Assembly (NCBI GenBank): GCA_039029515.1
Contig: JBCCFX010000001.1
Coordinates: 1 to 64,000 of the forward strand
DNA from: JBCCFX01 sp039029515
Lineage (GTDB): Bacteria > Planctomycetota > Phycisphaerae > Phycisphaerales > SM1A02
Reading direction: 5' to 3'
Length of the DNA: 64,000 nt
Program-made: the position numbers and the translations under genes
Shown: one piece after another, positions 34,439 to 42,325 of the stretch
How the letters are laid out: the number at the start of each line of letters is the position of its first letter
How positions within the stretch are numbered: position 1 is the first letter of the stretch
The notes under the pieces: generated by a model
Databases searched by the model: none
The model's input: only the letters and a program-made list of their open reading frames with translations
What the model was told of the DNA's origin: nothing

Positions 34439-35323
34439 TCAGCGATTGATGTCGGCGATAGACGTGTACGATTCCGGTCTGCGGTCACGATAGAACTGCC
34501 ATGTGTTCCGGACGTCCTGAATGAGGTCGAGATCAAGGTCAGCAATCACGACTTCATCTTGATCCCGCGATGCTTGGACGATGAACTGGCCGCGCGGATC
34601 ACAGAAGTACGACTGGCCGTAGAACTCCCCGATGTCCCACGGATGCTCGTGGCCGACGCGGTTGATTGCGCCGATGAAATACTGATTCGCAACCGCGTGC
34701 GCAGGTTGTTCGATGGTCCAGAGGTACTCGCTCAGGCCTGCCACCGTTGCACTGGGGTTGAACACGATCTCGGCGCCGTTGAGACCGAGTTCACGAGCGC
34801 CCTCGGGAAAATGGCGGTCGTAGCAGATGTACACACCGATCCGGCCGAATCGGGTCTGGAACACCGGATAGCCGAGATTGCCCGGCTTGAAGTAGAACTT
34901 CTCCCAGAATCCGGGATGCAGATGCGGGAGATGGTGCTTCCGGTACTTGCCGAGATACACGCCTTGCTCGTCGATGACTGCGGCAGTGTTGTAGTACACG
35001 CCGGTCATGTCGACCTCATAGACCGGGACAACCATGACCATGCCATGCTGCCGCGCTTTGTCCATCATCAGTTGGATCGATGGACCGTCCGGCACTGGTT
35101 CGGCGAGCTCATGCCAACGGACATGCTGCTCAGCACAGAAATACGGTGCGTTGAAGAGTTCCTGGAGGCAGCATACCTGCGCGCCATCGGCCGCTGCCGC
35201 ATCCACTTGCGCCGCGGTCTTGTCGATCATGTCGGACTTGATGCGCCCGAGATCCGCAAACGATGTGTCGTACCCCGTTGGCAGGGACGTCTGAATGAGG
35301 GCAGCACGCGTGACTCGCGGCAT
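34439..35323 (-). CDS. Beta-ureidopropionase / N-carbamoyl amidohydrolase (nitrilase fold)
   Basis: A 294-residue nitrilase superfamily hydrolase. ATG 35323 follows AAGGAG at six bases and is preferred over 35329. The Glu-Lys-Cys triad is seen as CLQELFNAPYFC (Glu near residue 48), GKYRKHHLPH (Lys near 120) and VYICYDRHFPEGA (Cys near 160). It should hydrolyse N-carbamoyl-beta-alanine to beta-alanine, CO2 and ammonia, the last step after dihydropyrimidinase, whose gene lies 20 bases downstream. It is preceded by a Rieske oxygenase gene 33 bases away on the same strand. An N-carbamoylputrescine amidase role is the main alternative but the neighbours favour pyrimidine breakdown. Confidence 0.88.
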   Translation of the reverse strand: MPRVTRAALIQTSLPTGYDTSFADLGRIKSDMIDKTAAQVDAAAADGAQVCCLQELFNAPYFCAEQHVRWHELAEPVPDGPSIQLMMDKARQHGMVMVVPVYEVDMTGVYYNTAAVIDEQGVYLGKYRKHHLPHLHPGFWEKFYFKPGNLGYPVFQTRFGRIGVYICYDRHFPEGARELGLNGAEIVFNPSATVAGLSEYLWTIEQPAHAVANQYFIGAINRVGHEHPWDIGEFYGQSYFCDPRGQFIVQASRDQDEVVIADLDLDLIQDVRNTWQFYRDRRPESYTSIADINR

Positions 35324-35356
35324 GAGCATCTCCTTCGCTCCCGCATGGTAGCCCGT

Positions 35357-36466
35357 TCACGCATCAGGTCGACCGTCAGGGTCGAGCATCGCGGAAGTGA
35401 GCAGGCGGTGGAAGTGATGAACGCCTTGCTCTCGGCCGGGTGAATAGCGGCCGCCGGGATAAAGCCGTGATCGAAGGCCTCGCTGGACGGACTCGATAAT
35501 CGCCTCGTCTTCCCGTTCCACCCGATCAAGATCTGCCCCCGCGCCCTGATCCAGACGCGAGGCATCCCAGACGTAACTCAGGAACGATACGCGCGTGCGG
35601 TCCACGGCAAGTGGCTGGACCACATTCACCGAGATGCCCCACGGATACACATTGAACATCGTGTTCGGGAACAACCAGAAGTAGAAGGCAGCCACACGTT
35701 CGCCAGCCATCGGATGATCCGTGGGTAACGTGAAGGCATCTTCGTCGGTCGCGGCGATGCCAAGTTGGAGGTTGGCAAAGGCAAAGAGCTCGGTGCGGTA
35801 TTCGCCGTAGTCAATGGCGTCGGCGAGGCCGGGGTGAACGAAGGGGATGTGGAAGCCTTCGAGGTAGTTTTCAACGTACAGCGCCCAGTTGGCGCGCACG
35901 AGGTAATCGCGCGACCGAGATCGATCCAGCGTCGCGTTCTCGATTGGCAGGAAGCCGACGAGGCGATCGAGATCGTGCGTCAGCGCCTCGAACGCCAGGG
36001 AAGGTCGCATCGATGCGAACAGGAATTGGCGCCATGATGCAAGAGGGACGTGCGCGAGGTCATCCTCAGGTCGAGGAAAATCGCACGCATCATCAAACTC
36101 CGGCATGGACTTGAACGTGCCATCAAGGTTGAACCGTCGACCGTGGTAACGACACGTCAGCGTCCTGCCATTGCCGGCACCTTCGCAGACCAGTGCGCCA
36201 CGATGTGTGCATACATTGGAGATGCAGTGGATCTGATCCTGTTCATCGCGCGTCAGAAGCAACGGTTCATCAACCGAGCCTTCCAGAAATGTCAAAGGTA
36301 TGAATTGCTGCGGCACGCGGACCGGGGAGTCATCGCCAAGGAACTGCCACGACGACGGAAGGGTGACCTCGCGCTGATGCGAATGGACCTTCGGGTCCGT
36401 ATACAACGCTCCGGTCGGGGTCGTCGCCCGTCGAATGTCGGCATCAGGCACGGGAAGTGGACTCAT
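35357..36466 (-). CDS. Rieske non-haem iron oxygenase alpha subunit
   Basis: A 369-residue ring-hydroxylating oxygenase. ATG 36466 (MSPLPVPDADIRR) is preferred over the 36532 start. The Rieske cluster ligands are CTHRGALVCEG and CRYHGRRF (about residues 83-105). The catalytic iron region is ENYLEGFHIPFVHPGL with the two histidines of the 2-His-1-carboxylate site (about residues 195-210). It belongs to the broad vanillate/choline-monooxygenase-like branch. It is first in an apparent operon with beta-ureidopropionase and dihydropyrimidinase. No reductase component is encoded nearby. A role in demethylating or oxygenating a pyrimidine or quaternary amine is speculative. Confidence 0.88.
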   Translation of the reverse strand: MSPLPVPDADIRRATTPTGALYTDPKVHSHQREVTLPSSWQFLGDDSPVRVPQQFIPLTFLEGSVDEPLLLTRDEQDQIHCISNVCTHRGALVCEGAGNGRTLTCRYHGRRFNLDGTFKSMPEFDDACDFPRPEDDLAHVPLASWRQFLFASMRPSLAFEALTHDLDRLVGFLPIENATLDRSRSRDYLVRANWALYVENYLEGFHIPFVHPGLADAIDYGEYRTELFAFANLQLGIAATDEDAFTLPTDHPMAGERVAAFYFWLFPNTMFNVYPWGISVNVVQPLAVDRTRVSFLSYVWDASRLDQGAGADLDRVEREDEAIIESVQRGLRSRLYPGGRYSPGREQGVHHFHRLLTSAMLDPDGRPDA

Positions 36467-36557
36467 GCGTCCCACTGTAGCGAATTCAGGCCAGGATTCG
36501 CCAACGGAGTCAGCTCGCGAATCGCGAAGCACCCGCGCCGGGAATACGACGGTATAT

Positions 36558-36587
36558 TGAGCCGTTCTTCATGTGAATGATGGTTCA
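36558..36587. promoter_or_regulatory. 30-base dyad, candidate operator of the ArsR-type regulator
   Basis: An imperfect inverted repeat centred at 36572.5, about 35 bases upstream of the ArsR-like start. The core is TTCATGTGAA, and outer arms TGAGCC and GGTTCA are placed symmetrically around the same centre; about ten of fifteen positions pair. The sequence TATATT just left of it (36553-36558) is a possible -10 element. The layout would let a dimeric winged-helix repressor block transcription of its own operon. It is seen directly; the operator role is inference. Confidence 0.5.
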
Positions 36588-36607
36588 TACCACCGTGGGA
36601 GTTCCCC

Positions 36608-36907
36608 ATGTCCGACGTCACGCTCAGCGACTGTGCCTCCCAATTGCAAGTGCTCTCGGAACAGTCACGACTGGAAGTCGTTCGGTTGCTGCTGGGCGGC
36701 CCGAGTCATGTCAAGGCACTCCAGGAAGCCATCGGCATCGAGCAGAGCCTCCTGTCGCACCATCTGCGCGTCCTTCGTGACGCAGGCGTGGTGGAGTCAG
36801 AACGCGATGGAAAATCGGTGCTGTATCGACTGTCGCCGGACCTGGAATCCAGACGACGCGGACATGTGATTGACTTTGGCTGCTGCCGGTTGACGTTTGA
36901 TGACTGA
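36608..36907 (+). CDS. ArsR-family winged-helix regulator
   Basis: A 99-residue transcription regulator with the ArsR/SmtB helix pattern: LQVLSEQSRLEVVRLLLGG, HVKALQEAIGIEQSLLSHHL (recognition helix region) and the wing VESERDGKSVLYRLSP. The metal-binding CxCxxC of true ArsR is absent; two adjacent cysteines lie at the C-terminus (DFGCCRLTF) and one near the N-terminus. The ATG at 36608 is followed 18 bases after the stop by pstS, so the regulator heads the phosphate transporter operon. A dyad upstream suggests self-regulation. The inducer is unknown; arsenate, phosphate or redox are possible. Confidence 0.85.
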   Translation: MSDVTLSDCASQLQVLSEQSRLEVVRLLLGGPSHVKALQEAIGIEQSLLSHHLRVLRDAGVVESERDGKSVLYRLSPDLESRRRGHVIDFGCCRLTFDD

Positions 36908-36925
36908 GGCGAGGATGTGTGCATC

Positions 36926-37807
36926 GTGCGATCACGCGTGAGCAAGACAACTCTGATGCCGCTGGTCGTCATGATCATGTCGATCGTGGCGATCACGTTG
37001 ATAGCCGGATGTGCCAACGTTGGCGATGCAGCGACAACCGCCGCGGCCGCCGATGACCTTGAAGGTCGGCTTGTCCTGACGGGGTCGAGCACCATGGCGC
37101 CGCTCGTCGGTGAGATTGCGAAACGATTCGAAGCCCGTCACGCCAACGTGCGCATCGACGTCCAGACGGGGGGTTCGTCGCGCGGCATTGCCGATGCCAC
37201 GCGCGGCATCGCTGATATCGGGATGTCATCCCGCACGCTGGATCAACGTGAACGAGCGGGGATGGTCGAGACGCTTCTCGCTCGTGACGGTGTGTGCTTT
37301 ATCGTGCATGCATCCAACCCGATTGCATCATTGACGCGCGATGAGTTGGTTGGCATCTACACCGGTCAGATTCAGAACTGGCGCGAGGTTGGCGGCTACG
37401 ACGGGCCAATCACCGTGATCGATCGCGCTGCCGGTCGTTCAGAAACAACGTTGGTCGCAGCGTTCCTGGATTTTGAACCGGGATCGGTCGATGCCGATGT
37501 CATCGCCGGTGAGAATCAGCAGGGCATCAAGCTTGTCGCGGGTGATCCGAATGCGATCACGTATATGTCGGTCGGCACATCGGAGTATGAAGCGTCCAAC
37601 GGGACTGCGATCGCGTTACTGCCGCTTGATGGCATTGCGGCGACTTCTGCATCCGTCGCAAGCGGGGCGTTTCCACTGAGTCGTCCGCTCGTGTTTGTGC
37701 ATCGTACCGAACACTCAACGTTGCAAAGCGCATTCCTCGAGTTCGCGACATCGCACGAGGTCCATGACCTCGTGCAGGAGCAGTCGTTTGTTCCGATTGA
37801 ACGCTGA
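36926..37807 (+). CDS. pstS: Phosphate ABC transporter substrate-binding protein PstS
   Basis: A 293-residue phosphate-binding lipoprotein. The start is uncertain between GTG 36917 and GTG 36926; the second lies 11 bases after GAGG. The leader LMPLVVMIMSIVAITLIAGCAN ends with a lipobox (quoted in parts: MSIVAITLIAGC). Family blocks are LTGSSTMAPLVGEIAKRFE, VQTGGSSRGIADA (phosphate loop) and IADIGMSSRTLD. It delivers phosphate to the PstCAB importer encoded directly downstream. The pstC start lies within the last 20 bases of this gene. Confidence 0.9.
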   Translation: MRSRVSKTTLMPLVVMIMSIVAITLIAGCANVGDAATTAAAADDLEGRLVLTGSSTMAPLVGEIAKRFEARHANVRIDVQTGGSSRGIADATRGIADIGMSSRTLDQRERAGMVETLLARDGVCFIVHASNPIASLTRDELVGIYTGQIQNWREVGGYDGPITVIDRAAGRSETTLVAAFLDFEPGSVDADVIAGENQQGIKLVAGDPNAITYMSVGTSEYEASNGTAIALLPLDGIAATSASVASGAFPLSRPLVFVHRTEHSTLQSAFLEFATSHEVHDLVQEQSFVPIER

Positions 37808-38654
37808 CACGATTCTGATCTGGACACTTCGCCTGTGCGCCCTGACGGCCGGCTTGATCGTCTTGTTGATCACTGCGTTCCTGCTTGTTGAATCGATCCC
37901 CGCATTCAGGTCAATTGGCTTCGTCAGATTCGTGAACGATGATGCCTGGCAACCTGCCAGCGATGCTGCGGACGGCTTGTTCTGGCTGGTACCGATGGTC
38001 CTGGGGTCACTGGTCGCCATGGCTGGTGCTGTGCTGATTGCCACGCCGTTGGGTATTGCGTCAGCGGCGTTCTGTCAGTTCTATGCCCCGCCACACATTG
38101 CGCGTGTGTATCGCCGTATTGTCGAATTGCTCGCGGGCATTCCATCGGTCGTGTACGGTCTGTGGGGACTCGTGGTCCTCGTGCCGATCATTCGAGCAGT
38201 CCATCCGCCGGGTCCGAGCCTGCTCGCCGCCGTGATCGTGTTGAGCATCATGATTCTCCCGACGATCGCTCTGATGGCTGATGCTGCATTCGCCAATGTG
38301 CCGGCACAGCAACTTCGGGCTGCGTCCGCGCTCGGGCTTTCGCGCTGGGCGACACTTCGAGGCGTCGTGCTACCGTCGTCACGGTCTGGCATCTTCACCG
38401 GTGTAATCCTCGAGACCGGACGCGCCATAGGCGAAACCATGGCGGTCCTGATGGTGGCGGGCAACATCGTGCAGTTGCCGGTCTCGCCGTTTGAAGGATG
38501 CAGGACGTTGACGTCGAACATCGCGCTCGAACTCGGTTATGCGTTAGGTGATCATCGAGCCGCTCTGTTTGTGAGCGGCCTCATTCTCATCGGCATGATC
38601 GCATCGCTCGTCGGGGCCGCAGAGTGGATCAGCAAGGGGCGGTTGTATGGGTAG
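37788..38654 (+). CDS. pstC: Phosphate ABC transporter permease PstC
   Basis: A 288-residue membrane permease. TTG 37788 is the preferred start, because AGGAG lies seven bases before it; it overlaps pstS by 20 bases. An ATG at 37764 is possible but would add a non-hydrophobic tail. Six membrane segments are visible and the EAA loop near residue 190-215 reads 'ALGLSRWATLRGVVLPSSRSG'-like (quoted in parts: GLSRWATLRGVVLP). The block VELLAGIPSVVYGLWGL is characteristic of PstC. It forms the channel with PstA. The stop overlaps the pstA start by eight bases. Confidence 0.88.
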   Translation: MFRLNADTILIWTLRLCALTAGLIVLLITAFLLVESIPAFRSIGFVRFVNDDAWQPASDAADGLFWLVPMVLGSLVAMAGAVLIATPLGIASAAFCQFYAPPHIARVYRRIVELLAGIPSVVYGLWGLVVLVPIIRAVHPPGPSLLAAVIVLSIMILPTIALMADAAFANVPAQQLRAASALGLSRWATLRGVVLPSSRSGIFTGVILETGRAIGETMAVLMVAGNIVQLPVSPFEGCRTLTSNIALELGYALGDHRAALFVSGLILIGMIASLVGAAEWISKGRLYG

Positions 38655-39513
38655 CGCGCTCCAGACAACGCGCCGGGATCATCTGGCCGATCGCATGGTC
38701 ATGCTCGCCTGCTGGGCGAGCGCGGCGGTGGTGACGGCGATGTTCATCTGGATCGTCGGCGATGTCGCTCGGCGAGGCATCTCACATATGTCGTGGTCGT
38801 TCCTGACCACGCTTCCACAGGATGCAGGCCGAAGCGGTGGGATCGCGCCGATGATCGTGTCGACGCTTCTCATCCTCGCCGTCTGCATGGTCGTTTCGAT
38901 TCCCATCGGCGTTGGATCGGCGGTATTTCTGTCAGAGTTCACACGGTCCGGCGGACTGTTCGGGCGCTTCGTGCGGCGCAGCCTTGATGTGCTCGCCGGC
39001 GTACCGTCCATCGTCTTCGGGCTATTTGGCAACGCGTTCTTCTGCATATACCTCGACATGGGCTTCTCCATCCTGTCCGGCGGCTTGACGCTGGCGTGCA
39101 TGGTCCTGCCGATCCTGATTCGATCAACCGAAGAAGGATTTCGATCGGTGCCGGAGTCGTATCGGCAGGGCGCGACGGCGGTCGGCCTTTCTCGCAGCGC
39201 TGCGCTGTGGCACATCCTGTTGCCAGCAGCGATGCCGGGCCTGGTCGTCGGTCTGGTGCTCGGCATCGGTCGCGCGCTCGCCGAGACCGCCGCACTCTTG
39301 TTTACGAGTGGATATGTCGATCGCATGCCGACTTCGCTGAGCGATTCTGGCCGGGCGATGTCGGTTCATATCTACGATCTTGCGATGAACGTGACGGGCG
39401 GCGATCCGAACGCGGCCGCGACTGCCCTGGTCCTGATCGTCGCGTTGCTCATGATCAATACGATTGCGTCGTGGACGGCTGAGCGCTGGCTCGGTCGACG
39501 GGTGATCACATGA
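38647..39513 (+). CDS. pstA: Phosphate ABC transporter permease PstA
   Basis: A 288-residue membrane permease with six hydrophobic segments. Diagnostic stretches are RRSLDVLAGVPSIVFGLFG and the EAA loop AVGLSRSAALWHILLPAAMP, followed by GIGRALAETAALLFT. These identify the second Pst channel subunit. ATG 38647 overlaps the pstC stop by eight bases, and its stop overlaps the pstB start by four (ATGA), so the four genes are translated together. No phoU gene follows pstB, unlike many pst operons. Confidence 0.9.
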   Translation: MGSALQTTRRDHLADRMVMLACWASAAVVTAMFIWIVGDVARRGISHMSWSFLTTLPQDAGRSGGIAPMIVSTLLILAVCMVVSIPIGVGSAVFLSEFTRSGGLFGRFVRRSLDVLAGVPSIVFGLFGNAFFCIYLDMGFSILSGGLTLACMVLPILIRSTEEGFRSVPESYRQGATAVGLSRSAALWHILLPAAMPGLVVGLVLGIGRALAETAALLFTSGYVDRMPTSLSDSGRAMSVHIYDLAMNVTGGDPNAAATALVLIVALLMINTIASWTAERWLGRRVIT

Positions 39514-40337
39514 CGCACGCCACCACGACAGTTCCCACGTCGAGGCGCACACCAGATGCGCAGGTAGCGCCGACTCCGAGCATCTCCATGCGTGACGTCT
39601 GTGTGCAATATGGCCAACACGTCGCGCTCCGCGATGTGACGATGGAATTCGCGCACGGTCGAATCGCAGCGCTGGTCGGTCCGTCCGGCTGCGGCAAGAC
39701 CACGCTGCTCACGGTGATGAACCGGCTGACCGACCTTATTCCGACGTGTCAGGTCAGCGGTTCATGCAGCTTCGGCGAGATGGACGTCATGAGTCGATCG
39801 ATCGATCTGATCGCACTTCGGCGTCGTGTCGGGATGATCTTCCAGAAGCCGAATCCATTTCCGCTGTCAATCCGCAAGAATATTCTGTTGCCGTTGCGAC
39901 AGCATGGTGTGCGTGATCGCGCGCGCGCGATGGAGATCATCGAGCAATCGCTGCGTGATGTCGGTCTATGGGACGAGATCAAGGATCGCCTTGATGCGCC
40001 CGCATCGCGTCTCTCGGGCGGGCAGCAGCAACGTCTGTGTCTCGCGCGTACGCTGGCACTCGAACCCGAAATCCTGTTGCTCGATGAACCGTGTAGCGCA
40101 CTTGATCCACTGGCGAGCGGTCGCGTGGAAGACCTTATTGCCTCGTTGCGGAATCGTTTCACGGTCATCGTGGTCACGCATAATCTCGCACAGGCACGAC
40201 GCATTGCAGATGATGTTGCGGTCTTCTGGGTCGCCGATGGTGCTGGACGAGTGATCGAGCATGGATCAACACAGCAGATCTTTGAATCGCCGCAGCATGA
40301 ACTGACATCAGCGTACATCGCCGGCGTTCGAGGTTGA
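39510..40337 (+). CDS. pstB: Phosphate ABC transporter ATPase PstB
   Basis: A 275-residue ATP-binding subunit. Walker A is GPSGCGKTT (near residue 59), the PstB-specific block FQKPNPFPLSIRKNI follows near 112, the ABC signature is RLSGGQQQRLCLAR (near 167), Walker B is EILLLDEPCSALDP, and the H-loop is VIVVTHNLAQARR. It drives phosphate import. It ends three bases from the stop of the convergent phosphatase gene. The missing PhoU means phosphate control, if present, must act through the ArsR-type regulator upstream or elsewhere. Confidence 0.92.
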   Translation: MTHATTTVPTSRRTPDAQVAPTPSISMRDVCVQYGQHVALRDVTMEFAHGRIAALVGPSGCGKTTLLTVMNRLTDLIPTCQVSGSCSFGEMDVMSRSIDLIALRRRVGMIFQKPNPFPLSIRKNILLPLRQHGVRDRARAMEIIEQSLRDVGLWDEIKDRLDAPASRLSGGQQQRLCLARTLALEPEILLLDEPCSALDPLASGRVEDLIASLRNRFTVIVVTHNLAQARRIADDVAVFWVADGAGRVIEHGSTQQIFESPQHELTSAYIAGVRG

Positions 40338-40340
40338 CAC

Positions 40341-41348
40341 TCAATCTCGAATGATGGCATGACAGCGCGTGCACGATGCCTTCAGTTGATGCAGTACGGC
40401 ATCCAATGCTTCACGGTCCGTTGATGAGGTCGACAGTGCTGACTCAAGATCCACGGCGTGTTGATAACTCCTGATAGCGAGTCTGTTGAACTGAACCGGC
40501 GTCGCGTCGAACGCAACGTCCGCAGTCAGGAAACGTAACGATTCGGTCAATCGGCCTGCTTCAGCTGCCGCGACCAGATCGGGGTGATCGGCGGGAACGC
40601 GCCATTCTGCCGCCGCAATCAGCTCAAGATGGTGCATTGCATCCTCCGCCGTGATCATGGCCGACACAATGTCTGCAGGCTGGACCGACTCCGGGAATTG
40701 GCCATCAACACGATCCAGTGTTGCGTCGTCAACCGGCTGTGCAGTTCGAACCGCATTGAAGAGTCCTGAGTATGCAGGTGACGTGCCTGCGATCTCCATC
40801 CGTGTGAGCATCGCACCCGGCGTATGCATCGAGAGCATCACGGCGATGGTACCTGCGGCGCTCGCACTTCGATGACGGCCATGATGGCAATGCACGTAGA
40901 TCGGACCGCGTTGAAGGTTGTCACGTGCTGCCCGGGCAAGCCGGTGACTGAGCTCGCGCGGAATGCCGTCGTATCCCATGGGCAGATGGATGTATCGAAG
41001 ATCAACGTGCTGCGCTGCGGCAACGTCCGGCACCGCACCATCAACACTGATGATCGTCTGCACGCCCAGGGCGCGGATGGAGTCAAAGCCAGCCGGTGCA
41101 TCAGGCGCTGAGCCGGAATAAATGCCATCAGCAAATTGCACCACGTTGTCGAGGCCTGGATAGGCGATGGGCTGGATTGGAGGCGCATGACCCGAACGGG
41201 TAGGCACGACTGCGACAGGTTCGATTGCAGGCCGATCAGGCTCAGAAGTACATGCATTGATCAGACACGCCGCGATCATCATGCCCGCGCAGAGCACGGT
41301 CGCCTGATGCGCGCTGATCCGCCGATCTATATCTGTCGCATGGAGCAT
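40341..41348 (-). CDS. Lipoprotein joining a dual-specificity phosphatase to a C-terminal haem motif
   Basis: A 335-residue exported protein. The leader ATVLCAGMMIAACLINAC ends with a lipobox, so the product is outside the cytoplasm. The middle part (about residues 60-200) is a tyrosine / dual-specificity phosphatase fold with the active site HCHHGRHRSASA, Cys154 and Arg160 of the Cx5R loop. The last 140 residues are helical and end in LKASCTRCHAIIRD, whose CTRCH (326-330) is a c-type haem binding motif at the very C-terminus, as in four-helix cytochrome c-prime proteins. The combination is unusual. Both motifs are seen directly; haem attachment and phosphatase activity are inferred. Substrate unknown. 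Confidence 0.75.
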   Translation of the reverse strand: MLHATDIDRRISAHQATVLCAGMMIAACLINACTSEPDRPAIEPVAVVPTRSGHAPPIQPIAYPGLDNVVQFADGIYSGSAPDAPAGFDSIRALGVQTIISVDGAVPDVAAAQHVDLRYIHLPMGYDGIPRELSHRLARAARDNLQRGPIYVHCHHGRHRSASAAGTIAVMLSMHTPGAMLTRMEIAGTSPAYSGLFNAVRTAQPVDDATLDRVDGQFPESVQPADIVSAMITAEDAMHHLELIAAAEWRVPADHPDLVAAAEAGRLTESLRFLTADVAFDATPVQFNRLAIRSYQHAVDLESALSTSSTDREALDAVLHQLKASCTRCHAIIRD

Positions 41349-41423
41349 GGCGTTCAGCGTACGATACAGTCAGGGCGAGTCCAACGTGGACCGATTGGAA
41401 TCGTGAGTCCGAAAGGGCATCGG

Positions 41424-42296
41424 ATGCGCATTGTGTTGCTCGGGACCGGAACACCGGGTCCGAACCCGAATCGTCGGCAAAGTGCTGTGGCGATCGACAT
41501 CGGCGCAGATCGATTGCTCTTCGATGCGGGCTCCGGAGCCGTGCACCAGATGGCGTGTGCAGGACTGCTGCCCATTCGTGTCAATCCGATCTTTCTGACC
41601 CATCATCACTTTGACCATCTCGGCGATCTCTTTGACGTCCTTGCCGTGACGGCGATGTCCGGGCGTGAGAATCCGATGCGAATCATCGGGCCGCCCGGCA
41701 CCACCGAGATTGTCCGTGGGTTGCTTGATGTGGTCTATGCGCGCGATATCCGATCGCGATATCTCGATGCGGCCATGTCACGCGCGCACGGCGTCGAACT
41801 TGAAGATCCGCACGCCATCCGTTTGGTGGATGTCGTCGAGACTGACGGGTCGCATGTGGAATCGGGCGATGGCTGGACGGTTCGAACGGCCGAAGTGTGC
41901 CACGGCGATATGACGGCCGACCCTGAGTTCAACTGGCGTTGCCTCGGGTATCGCATCGAGGCTGGTGAGAAGGTGGTTGCGATCAGCGGCGATACGGTGC
42001 CGTGTGATGGCCTGCGCACGCTCGCAGACGGTGCCGATGTTCTGATCCAGTGCTGCCATTGTCCGGAATCACGGGTCAACGAACCTGCGGTCGCGTTGCT
42101 GACGCGCGAGACGCTGCCAAGTGCCGGGCAGGTAGGTTCATTTGCGGCGACATGCAACGTTGGCCGAATTGTGCTGACCCACATCAGCATGCATGCCGAT
42201 ACGCCTGAGACGCTCGAAGCGATGCGCAGGGACGTGGCTGGCACTCATGACTGCGACGTCATCGTGGGGCAAGACTTGATGGTCATTGACGTGTGA
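41424..42296 (+). CDS. MBL-fold metallohydrolase, RNase Z / AtsA-like
   Basis: A 290-residue metallo-beta-lactamase superfamily protein. ATG 41424 follows AAAGGG at six bases. The N-terminal MRIVLLGTGTPGPN is the classic RNase Z-like start, and the metal motif is LTHHHFDHLGDLFD (near residue 60-73). Later ligands are in EVCHGD, AISGDTVPCDGL and LTHISMHAD. The family includes arylsulfatase-like hydrolases, tRNA 3' processing and lactonases; the short length and the pattern fit a generic hydrolase. Its gene is divergent from the phosphatase-haem protein gene. Substrate is not known. Confidence 0.82.
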   Translation: MRIVLLGTGTPGPNPNRRQSAVAIDIGADRLLFDAGSGAVHQMACAGLLPIRVNPIFLTHHHFDHLGDLFDVLAVTAMSGRENPMRIIGPPGTTEIVRGLLDVVYARDIRSRYLDAAMSRAHGVELEDPHAIRLVDVVETDGSHVESGDGWTVRTAEVCHGDMTADPEFNWRCLGYRIEAGEKVVAISGDTVPCDGLRTLADGADVLIQCCHCPESRVNEPAVALLTRETLPSAGQVGSFAATCNVGRIVLTHISMHADTPETLEAMRRDVAGTHDCDVIVGQDLMVIDV

Positions 42297-42325
42297 TGCG
42301 TAGCACGCGTGATGGCCAGCCGACA

